The translations under genes were made by a program, and so were the position numbers. This document shows positions 1-6,345 of a stretch of 13,581 nt of DNA, piece after piece. Source of the stretch: CAZABP01 sp964483245 (lineage in GTDB: Bacteria > Planctomycetota > UBA1135 > UBA2386); assembly GCA_964483245.1 (NCBI GenBank), contig CAZABP010000089.1:1-13581 (forward strand). The letters are read 5' to 3'. The stretch's first letter is position 1, and each line of letters opens with the position of its first letter. The notes beneath the pieces are model-generated. The model saw only the letters and a program-made list of their open reading frames with translations. It made no database searches and had not been told where the DNA came from.

Positions 1-663
1 CCGCCCTTCGAGATCGAACACCGGGCCGCCCGAGTTGCCGGGATTGATCGGCGCGCTGATCTGCAGGAAGTCGTTCGTGACCATCAGGCCTTCGCCCGGC
101 AGATGGCGGCCGACGTAGCTGACGACGCCAACCGACACGCTCTGCGAGAACTCGAACGGATCCCCGACCGCGATGACCCAGTCCCCTTGGCGCAGCGGGC
201 GCGGCTCACCGAGCGTCAGGCCGACCGGGTTCACCAGCGGTTCACTGAGCCGGAGCAGCGCGATGTCGGTCGTCGGATCTTCGCCGACGATCTCGGCCCG
301 GATGCGACCCTGCTCCGGCACATCGACGAACACCATCATCGGGTCCTGCAGCAGATGGCGGCTGGTCACGACCAGGCCCTCGCGGTGCAGCACGAACCCG
401 CTCCCATGGACCACGTCGAACTCCGGCGTCCCGCCGTGTTCCGGCAGCGACCGACCGGGCGCCACGCTGGTCACGCCGACGACGCCACGCCGCACCTGTT
501 CGACGATCGGAGCCAGGCTCGGCAGCGTGGCCGGTGCCGGAGGGGCTGGTGGCACGCTGCGCGCCCCGAGCAGATAGCCCCCGGCCAGCATCGCAACGGC
601 GAGCAGCGCCCCGACCCCGCGCGAGACGGCGGTCTTCGCTTGGCTCGGCTGGGCGCGCTCCAC
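1..663 (-). CDS. HtrA/DegP-like serine protease, membrane-anchored, 3' end outside window
   Basis: Seen: a minus-strand open frame runs from a GTG at 663 to the window edge, giving 221 residues with no stop. The GTG comes four codons after an in-frame TAA at 676-678. The N-terminus is short and polar, followed by one hydrophobic segment at about residues 17-34 (VGALLAVAMLAGGYLLGA), read as a signal anchor or signal peptide. The trypsin-like domain follows. The catalytic triad is His103 (in TSRH), Asp133 (in TTDIALLRL) and Ser211 (in NPGNSGGPV). GSGFVL before the His and WVIAVGDPF before the Ser also match the family. Known: HtrA proteases degrade misfolded proteins in the periplasm and usually carry one or two C-terminal PDZ domains. 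Here the PDZ part would lie beyond position 1 and cannot be confirmed. There is no clear Shine-Dalgarno before the GTG, so a later start (ATG at about 591) is possible but would cut into the membrane segment. The gene is divergent from the M32 peptidase. Confidence 0.9.
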   Translation of the reverse strand, partial: MERAQPSQAKTAVSRGVGALLAVAMLAGGYLLGARSVPPAPPAPATLPSLAPIVEQVRRGVVGVTSVAPGRSLPEHGGTPEFDVVHGSGFVLHREGLVVTSRHLLQDPMMVFVDVPEQGRIRAEIVGEDPTTDIALLRLSEPLVNPVGLTLGEPRPLRQGDWVIAVGDPFEFSQSVSVGVVSYVGRHLPGEGLMVTNDFLQISAPINPGNSGGPVFDLEGR

Positions 664-751
664 GAACGGCGAACGTTACCCGCCGCGCGGGGCCGCCAAC
701 AGCCGGTGCTACGCAGTGGCGAACACGGGGGCGCCCCTATGCTGCGGCGCC
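664..751. promoter_or_regulatory. Divergent intergenic region between htrA-like gene and M32 peptidase
   Basis: These 88 bases separate the starts of two divergent genes, so promoters for both must lie here or overlap the coding ends. I see no convincing -35/-10 pair and no strong Shine-Dalgarno for either gene. The call rests on gene arrangement only. Confidence 0.35.
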
Positions 752-2263
752 ATGGTGGCCGGTGCGTACGCCGCGTTGCTGACGGAGCTGCGGCCGGCGG
801 CCCTGCTCGACGCCAGCGCTGCAATTCTCGGTTGGGATCAGGAAACGATGCTGCCGGCTGGCGGCGTCGACCTGCGCGCGGCGCAGCTCGAGCAGCTGAG
901 CCGGCTGGCGCACGAGCTGCGGACCGATCCGCGGGTGGCGGATCGGCTGCAGGCTGCGGCCGAAGACCCGGTCGTCCGCGACGATCCGGACGGAGTCGCG
1001 GCGCGCTCTCTCGCCGAGCTCGCGCGACGGCACGCGCGGCTCGTGCGGTTGCCGTCCAAGCTCGTCGGCGCGCTCAGCGAGACGACCAGCCTGGCGCAGC
1101 ATCACTGGGCCCAGGCGCGGGGGCGCAACGACTTTGCGCAGTTCGCCCCGTGGCTCGAGCGGGTGCTCGCCCTGCACCGCGAAAAGGCAGCCTGCCTGGC
1201 GGGACCGGAGACCGGCGAGGCTTGGGATGCACTTGCCGACGAATACGAGCCCGGGCTGACCGCGGCCGCGTTCAGCGCGCTCATCGAGCGCCTGCATCCC
1301 GGGCTGCGGTCGCTGCGGGAACGGATCCTGGCGCGCACGCCGCGGATTCCGCTCCGTGCCGTGCCGATGCCGGTCGCGACGCAGGAGAAGTTCGTCCGCT
1401 TCGTCGCGGCCAGCATGGGGTTCGACTTCGCCCGCGGGCGCATCGACCGTTCCACGCATCCGTTCTGCGGCGGCTCGCACGCAGGCGACGTGCGCATCAC
1501 GACCCGCTACCGCGAAAGCGACCTGCTCGATGGGCTCGGCTCGACGATGCACGAGGTCGGGCATGCGCTCTACGAACAGGGTCTCGACGCGCAGGCGTTC
1601 GGAACCCCGGCCGGTGAGGCCGCCTCGCTCGGCGTGCACGAGAGCCAGAGCCGGCTGTGGGAGAACCAGGTCGGCCGCAGTGCGGCGTTCTGGCGTTGGG
1701 CGGCGCCGTATGCGACCGAGTTCCTCGCGCCCGGCAGCCGGCCGCTCGATCCGGTCTCGCTGTGGGCTGCAGCGAATCATGTGGTACCTGGAGCGATCCG
1801 CGTCGACGCCGATCCGGTGCACTACGACCTGCACGTCGGGATCAGGTTCGAGCTGGAGCGGCGCATGCTCCGCGGCGAGCTGCCGGTAGCGAAGCTTCCG
1901 GCGGAGTGGCGGCGGCGCATGCGCGAGCAGATCGGGATCGAGATCCGCTCCGACCGGGAGGGGTGCCTGCAGGACGTCCACTGGGCCGCCGGGCTGATCG
2001 GGTACTTCCCGACCTACACGCTCGGCAACGTGTATGCGGCGCAGCTCTGGGCGGCCGCGGAGCGCGCGCTCGGGTCGTTGCCGGCGCAGATCGAGTGCGG
2101 CGAGTTCGCCCCGCTGCTCGGCTGGCTGCGCCAGCACGTGCACCGGCACGGGCATCTGTACGCGCCCGCAGAGTTGATCGAGCGCGCCACCGGCGCGGCG
2201 CCGGATCCGGCGTTCCTGCTCGCCGACCTCGAGCAGCGGCTGGCACCGCTGTACGGGCTGTGA
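752..2263 (+). CDS. M32 family metallocarboxypeptidase (Taq carboxypeptidase type)
   Basis: A cytoplasmic zinc carboxypeptidase that removes C-terminal residues from peptides. It has 503 residues, the usual size for M32. Seen: the zinc site HEVGH at residues 267-271, and the M32 signature HESQSRLWEN at 296-305, whose Glu297 is the expected third ligand. HVGIRF at 361-366 and GYFPTYTLGN at 417-426 are also family blocks. The N-terminus reads ILGWDQETMLPAGG, typical of the family's first helices. The ATG at 752 is preferred because it places that block where family members have it; a GTG at 716 would add 12 residues unlike the family. There is no signal peptide. The stop overlaps the GTG start of the GH2 gene (GTGA, 2260-2263), so the two are probably co-translated, although one product is cytoplasmic and the other appears exported. 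Confidence 0.95.
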   Translation: MVAGAYAALLTELRPAALLDASAAILGWDQETMLPAGGVDLRAAQLEQLSRLAHELRTDPRVADRLQAAAEDPVVRDDPDGVAARSLAELARRHARLVRLPSKLVGALSETTSLAQHHWAQARGRNDFAQFAPWLERVLALHREKAACLAGPETGEAWDALADEYEPGLTAAAFSALIERLHPGLRSLRERILARTPRIPLRAVPMPVATQEKFVRFVAASMGFDFARGRIDRSTHPFCGGSHAGDVRITTRYRESDLLDGLGSTMHEVGHALYEQGLDAQAFGTPAGEAASLGVHESQSRLWENQVGRSAAFWRWAAPYATEFLAPGSRPLDPVSLWAAANHVVPGAIRVDADPVHYDLHVGIRFELERRMLRGELPVAKLPAEWRRRMREQIGIEIRSDREGCLQDVHWAAGLIGYFPTYTLGNVYAAQLWAAAERALGSLPAQIECGEFAPLLGWLRQHVHRHGHLYAPAELIERATGAAPDPAFLLADLEQRLAPLYGL

Positions 2264-5205
2264 GGCGCGCTGCGGCCGTGGGTCTCCTGCTCGCCGGGCT
2301 GGCCGCGCAGGAGCGCCTGCCGCTGCGCACCGGCTGGGAGCTCGCACCGGAGGTGCAGCCCGGCGTGCGGCCGGATCCGGAGGCCTGGCGTGCGGTCTCG
2401 GTGCCGTCGAGCTTCGAAGACGTGCTCGGCCCGACGTTCGACGGGGTCGCCTGGTACCGGCGCGTGCTCGACCTGCGCGCCTGCCCCGCGGGTGCGCAGC
2501 TGCGCATCGAGTTCCATGGTGCTGCCACGATCGCCGAAGTGTTCCTGAACGGCGCGCCGGTCGGCCGCCATGTCGGGGCATGGACTCCGTTCCGGGTCCC
2601 GCTCGCGGCAGCGCGGCATGACGGCAACGACCTGCTCGAAGTCCGGCTCGATGAAGCGGTCGGCCACGACACGCAGGGGTTCCATCCGATCATCCAGCCG
2701 CATTTCGGCGGGCTGTGGCGCGACGTCGTGCTGTGCGTCGACGTCGGTCCAGTGCTGGATCGCTTCTCGTTGCTGACGTTCGGGGGGTTCGACGATCTGC
2801 GGGTCGACGCGGCGCTGATCGACCCGGCCGAGGGTGCGCAGCTGCGCACCCGGCTGTTCGACGGTGCCCGGCTGGTCGCGGAGCAGACCGAACCGATCGC
2901 GGACCGCGTCGAGCTGCGGGTCCCGGTGCGCGAGGTGCGGCACTGGTCCCCGGCGCGGCCCAACCTGTACCGCGTCGAGCTCGCGCTGCTGCTTGGTGGC
3001 CGCGTGACCGACCGCATCGTGCGGCAGGTCGGGTTCCGCGAGGTCGCCGCGCAAGGTCGCGTGCTGTTGTGGAACCGCGTGCCGCTGCAGGTGCGCGGGA
3101 TGCTGCACTGGGGCTACGAACCGCCGCGGACGGCACCGGCCCCGGAGCCGGCGGTCTGGCGCGCGGAGCTGGAGGCGATGCGCGCGCGCGGGTTCAACCT
3201 CGTCAAGGCGTGCCTGTGGATCCCGCCGCGCGAGTTCTACGAGATCGCCGACGAGGTCGGGATGCTGGTCTGGCAGGAGTATCCGACCTGGCATCCGCGC
3301 TTCACACCCGAGCGCAAGGAGGCGCTGGCGCAGGAGTTCGCCGAGTTCCATCGCTACGACCGCTCACACCCCAGCGTCGCCTTCCGCAGTCTGACCTGCG
3401 AAACGGGTCACGGCGCCGACCTGGACGTGATCCGGACGCTGTACGACAACGCACACGCCAGCGTGCCGAACACGCTGGTCGTCGACGACAGCTCGTGGAT
3501 CGCGTGGAACCGGATCCACGACTTCTGGGACGACCATCCGTACGGCAACAACCGGCCGTGGCCGGCGAAGCTCCGCTCGTTCGATGCGCACATCCGCGAG
3601 CACGGTGAGAAGCCGCTGCTGCTCGGCGAGTGCATCACCGGCGACACCTGGATCGATCTCGCAGCCTGGGATGCGGTGCATGGGCGTGCGACGCCGTGGT
3701 GGGCGCCGCGCTGCTTGGCGGCGCAGCGTGAGTTCGAGAGCTGGCTGGCACGCGAGCACGGCGTCGAGACGCTCGCACAGCTGCTGCCGGACTCGCTCGA
3801 CTACGTCATGCGCAACCGCCGCTACCAGATCGAGCGGCTGCGCATGGATCTGCCGCACGCCGGCTACGTCGTGTCGGTCTGGCGCGACTTCACGCTCGCG
3901 CGGATGGGTCTCGTCGACCATGTCGGGCGTGCCAAGTGGCCTGCCGCAGCCTGGGCGTGGCAGGCGGACCGGATGCTCGCGCTCGACACGGCGCAGGATC
4001 GGCGCGCGTTCGCAGCCGGCGACCTCGCGTTGCAGATCGCGGCCATCGACCCGGATCCCCGCGCACCGGACGGCACGCTCGCCTGGCGCCTCGAACAGGC
4101 GCATGGCGAGATCCCACTATATCGAAGTGGACCGGTCGCACGCAGTGGCACGATCCGACCGGAGCTCGCGGCCAGCCGTGTGCCGCGCCGCCTCGAGCTG
4201 CAGGCGGAGTTCACGCCCACCGCTGCAGCCGCCCCCCCGCTCGCCGCGCAATGGCACCTGTGGCTGCTGCCGGACGCACCTGCGCTCCCACGCGAGGTCG
4301 AGATCGTCGACACGCTGACCCCCGAACTGCTGGATCGCCTGCAGGCAGGCGGCCGCGCCATCCTGCGCGCCGGCGAGCAGCACAACTCACTGAAGACCCG
4401 CGCGCACCAGTACTACCGCGGCGCCCCGATCGCGCCGCACCACCCGATCCACGCCGCACTGCCCCGCGACTTCCTGCTCGAGCTGCAGACGTTCGATCTC
4501 GAAGGCCCACGCGTCCTCGACTGGGACGCGCTCCGCGGCCAGATCGACCCGATCCTCGCGCTCTGGGACACGCACGACCTCGCCGAAGTCCGTTCGTTCC
4601 TGCTGCTCGCCGAGACCGCCGTCGGCGCCGGCCGCCTCGCTGTCACGACGCTCGACCACGACTCCCCGGCCGGCCGCTACGTCCTCGCACAGCTCGCCCA
4701 CCACCTGCTCCACGGTCCCCCACCGCGCCGCGCGATGAGCCCGCAGCTCCTCGCGCGCCTGCGCGCCACCATCACGCGCCAGACCCTGCCCCTCGACGAC
4801 TGGCAGATCCGCTTCGACGGCGAAACCACCTGGCACCCGATCCGCGCCGGCTCCCACTGGGAGAACCAAGGCTTCCCGCACCGCAACGGCGTCGCCTTCT
4901 ATCGCACCACGATCACCCTCCCACCCACCTGGGCCGACCAACCCATCCACGCCGTCTTCGAAGGCGTCGACGACTCCTACGAGTGCTTCCTCGACTCCAC
5001 CTCCGTCGGCCGCCACGGTGATCCCATCCGCGACATCACCGTCTGGCTCCACCGCACCGCCATCGACCTCACGCCCGCCGCGCGCCCCGGCACGCAACAG
5101 ACCCTGCTCCTGCGCGTCGTCGACCACCGCGGCGCCGGCGGCCTCTGGAAACCGGCCTTCCTGACGACCGGCCCGATCGACGCCGCGAGCGACCTCGTCC
5201 ACTGA
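2260..5205 (+). CDS. Glycoside hydrolase family 2 protein, probably exported
   Basis: About 981 residues. Seen: the GTG at 2260 overlaps the M32 stop and starts a short signal-peptide-like segment (RR, then AAAVGLLLAGLAA, likely cut near residue 15-16). A sugar-binding jelly-roll domain covers about 62-166 (VFLNGAPVGRHVGAWTPF, GGLWRDVVL). An Ig-like sandwich runs to about 260 and a TIM barrel from about 268 to 576. In the barrel, Glu381 (HPSVAFRSLTCETGHG) sits where GH2 enzymes have the acid/base Glu, and Glu457 (EKPLLLGECITGD) where they have the nucleophile. A C-terminal beta-sandwich at about 847-975 resembles a second galactose-binding-like module. Known: GH2 includes beta-galactosidases, beta-glucuronidases and beta-mannosidases. 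The usual SLGNE around the acid/base is SLTCE here, so the substrate cannot be named. G-to-C balance changes in the last third of the gene (see findings). The family call is firm; the substrate is unknown. Confidence 0.9.
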   Translation: MRRAAAVGLLLAGLAAQERLPLRTGWELAPEVQPGVRPDPEAWRAVSVPSSFEDVLGPTFDGVAWYRRVLDLRACPAGAQLRIEFHGAATIAEVFLNGAPVGRHVGAWTPFRVPLAAARHDGNDLLEVRLDEAVGHDTQGFHPIIQPHFGGLWRDVVLCVDVGPVLDRFSLLTFGGFDDLRVDAALIDPAEGAQLRTRLFDGARLVAEQTEPIADRVELRVPVREVRHWSPARPNLYRVELALLLGGRVTDRIVRQVGFREVAAQGRVLLWNRVPLQVRGMLHWGYEPPRTAPAPEPAVWRAELEAMRARGFNLVKACLWIPPREFYEIADEVGMLVWQEYPTWHPRFTPERKEALAQEFAEFHRYDRSHPSVAFRSLTCETGHGADLDVIRTLYDNAHASVPNTLVVDDSSWIAWNRIHDFWDDHPYGNNRPWPAKLRSFDAHIREHGEKPLLLGECITGDTWIDLAAWDAVHGRATPWWAPRCLAAQREFESWLAREHGVETLAQLLPDSLDYVMRNRRYQIERLRMDLPHAGYVVSVWRDFTLARMGLVDHVGRAKWPAAAWAWQADRMLALDTAQDRRAFAAGDLALQIAAIDPDPRAPDGTLAWRLEQAHGEIPLYRSGPVARSGTIRPELAASRVPRRLELQAEFTPTAAAAPPLAAQWHLWLLPDAPALPREVEIVDTLTPELLDRLQAGGRAILRAGEQHNSLKTRAHQYYRGAPIAPHHPIHAALPRDFLLELQTFDLEGPRVLDWDALRGQIDPILALWDTHDLAEVRSFLLLAETAVGAGRLAVTTLDHDSPAGRYVLAQLAHHLLHGPPPRRAMSPQLLARLRATITRQTLPLDDWQIRFDGETTWHPIRAGSHWENQGFPHRNGVAFYRTTITLPPTWADQPIHAVFEGVDDSYECFLDSTSVGRHGDPIRDITVWLHRTAIDLTPAARPGTQQTLLLRVVDHRGAGGLWKPAFLTTGPIDAASDLVH

Positions 5206-5219
5206 TCCCGTATCCGAAA

Positions 5220-5232
5220 GGGGTCAGACCCC
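5220..5232. repeat. GGGGTC-A-GACCCC palindrome
   Basis: A perfect inverted repeat with 6-bp arms around a single A, or GGGGT/ACCCC with a CAG loop, preceded by AAA-like sequence (CGAAA). It lies 15 bases after the GH2 stop. From memory, this motif recurs in many genomes, often as an extragenic element near REP-type (Y1) transposases. No transposase is present here. There is no T-run on either side, so it is not a standard intrinsic terminator, though it could help end the two converging transcripts. Confidence 0.55.
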
Positions 5233-5260
5233 AACCGGCTGCGGCCCAACCGGCTGCGGC
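5231..5260. repeat. Perfect tandem duplication of a 15-bp unit
   Basis: The unit CCAACCGGCTGCGGC occurs twice in a row (5231-5245 and 5246-5260) with no mismatch. The first copy shares its first two bases with the end of the GGGGTCAGACCCC palindrome. Two exact copies suggest a recent slippage duplication in non-coding DNA. Confidence 0.8.
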
Positions 5261-5277
5261 GCGCGGCTCCGCGTGAG

Positions 5278-5338
5278 CCCCTGCCCCTGCCCTTTCCCTT
5301 TCCTCGCCCAGCCTCAGCCCGGGCCCAAGCCCGAGCCC
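5278..5338 (-). other. Two G-quadruplex-type motifs downstream of pstB
   Basis: The plus strand is C-rich, so the minus strand (the pstB transcript) has regularly spaced G-runs. One set at 5278-5298 has runs of 4, 4, 3 and 3 with gaps of 2-3 bases. A second at 5318-5338 has four runs of 3 with 3-base gaps. Both fit the classic four-run G-quadruplex pattern. They lie 25-85 bases past the pstB stop, where a 3' untranslated region would be. Folding or a role in transcript ending or stability is inferred, not shown. Confidence 0.55.
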
Positions 5339-5362
5339 GTGCCATTCCCGTCCAACCCTGCC

Positions 5363-6328
5363 CTACCCAAACCGCCCCGTCACGTAGTCCTCAGTCTCCC
5401 TTGCCCTCGGATTCGTGAAGATCTCCTGCGTCGGCCCGTACTCGATGACGCGGCCGAGATACATGAACGCCGTGTAGTCGCTGGTGCGCGCGGCCTGCTG
5501 CATGTTGTGCGTGACGATCAACACCGAGTAGGTGCCCTTCAGCTCGTAGATCAGGTCCTCGATCTTGCCGGTGGCGATCGGGTCGAGCGCGGAGCACGGC
5601 TCGTCCATCAGCAGCACCTCCGGCTCGGCGGCGATCGCGCGCGCGATGCACAGGCGCTGCTGCTGGCCGCCGGACAAGCGCAGCGCACTGTCCTGCAGCC
5701 GGTCCTTGACCTCGTCCCACAGTGCCGAGCCGCGCAGACTCCGCTCGCACACCTCGTCGAGCACATTCTTGTCGCGCTCCCCGTCGATGCGCAGCGAGTA
5801 GATCACGTTCTCGTAGATGCTCATCGGGAACGGGTTCGACTTCTGGAACACCATCCCCATCCGCTTGCGCAGCTCGATGACATCGACGCGCGGGCCGTAG
5901 ATCGAATCGCCGTTGAGGCGCATGTCCCCATCGATGCGCACGCTGTCGATCAGGTCATTCAGCCGGTTGACCGAGCGCAGCAGCGTCGACTTGCCGCAGC
6001 CGGACGGGCCGATCAGCGAGGTCACCTTGCCGCGCGGGATCTGCATCCCGATGTCGAACAGCGCCTGATTCGCGCCGTAGAACAGCCGGAACTTCTCGAC
6101 CTCGAGGACCGCCTCTTCGTTGGCGACCGCCTCGTGCGTGATCGTCTCGATCTGCGCGCCACGCGCGATCGCATCGAGCCGCGTCGCCTCGCCGGTCGGC
6201 ACGACGGCCGGCGTCACGGGCACGGTCGGGTCCTGCGGTGCTGCTGGGTTCTTCACGGGCTTGCTGAGCGGAACGGCGAACTCCGACTTCGGTCGGTTCG
6301 GGCGTAACGGTCCGGGTGCTGTGCTCAT
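5363..6328 (-). CDS. pstB: Phosphate ABC transporter ATP-binding protein PstB
   Basis: The ATPase that powers phosphate import through PstC and PstA at the inner membrane. It has 321 residues. Seen: Walker A GPSGCGKST at 107-115, Q-loop Gln162 (FQKSNPFPMS, a typical PstB block), signature LSGGQQQR at 218-225, Walker B VLLMDEP at 238-244, the PstB-typical CSALDP after it, and H-loop His274. The first 70 or so residues are an extra, Pro/Ala-rich, probably disordered segment; E. coli PstB is about 257 residues and lacks it. The start at ATG 6328 is supported by a GGAG at 6339-6342, ten bases upstream. The gene begins 17 bases after the pstA stop and is the last of the operon. No phoU follows; the next gene is the convergent GH2 gene. 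Confidence 0.97.
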   Translation of the reverse strand: MSTAPGPLRPNRPKSEFAVPLSKPVKNPAAPQDPTVPVTPAVVPTGEATRLDAIARGAQIETITHEAVANEEAVLEVEKFRLFYGANQALFDIGMQIPRGKVTSLIGPSGCGKSTLLRSVNRLNDLIDSVRIDGDMRLNGDSIYGPRVDVIELRKRMGMVFQKSNPFPMSIYENVIYSLRIDGERDKNVLDEVCERSLRGSALWDEVKDRLQDSALRLSGGQQQRLCIARAIAAEPEVLLMDEPCSALDPIATGKIEDLIYELKGTYSVLIVTHNMQQAARTSDYTAFMYLGRVIEYGPTQEIFTNPRARETEDYVTGRFG

Positions 6329-6345
6329 GGGATGCTAGCTCCGCA

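Noticed and set aside
103..1617. A 504-codon plus-strand open frame crossing the protease and the peptidase
   Set aside because: It overlaps two real genes in other frames and is Arg/Ala-rich without motifs.
1657..2259. Upstream part of the GH2 reading frame as coding
   Set aside because: The frame is open by chance inside the M32 gene. The GTG at 2260 gives a signal peptide and a GTGA overlap, so the gene starts there.
737..2581. A 614-codon minus-strand open frame opposite the M32 peptidase
   Set aside because: It is antisense to HEVGH and the other M32 motifs and spans two real genes.
4115..4131. CCACT/AGTGG inverted repeat around an AT-rich loop inside the GH2 gene
   Set aside because: Five-bp arms in coding sequence are expected by chance; nothing else marks it as functional.
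5220..5273. Intrinsic terminator for GH2 or pstB
   Set aside because: Small stems exist (GGGGT/ACCCC and CGCG/CGCG), but no T-run follows on either strand, so a terminator call is not supported.
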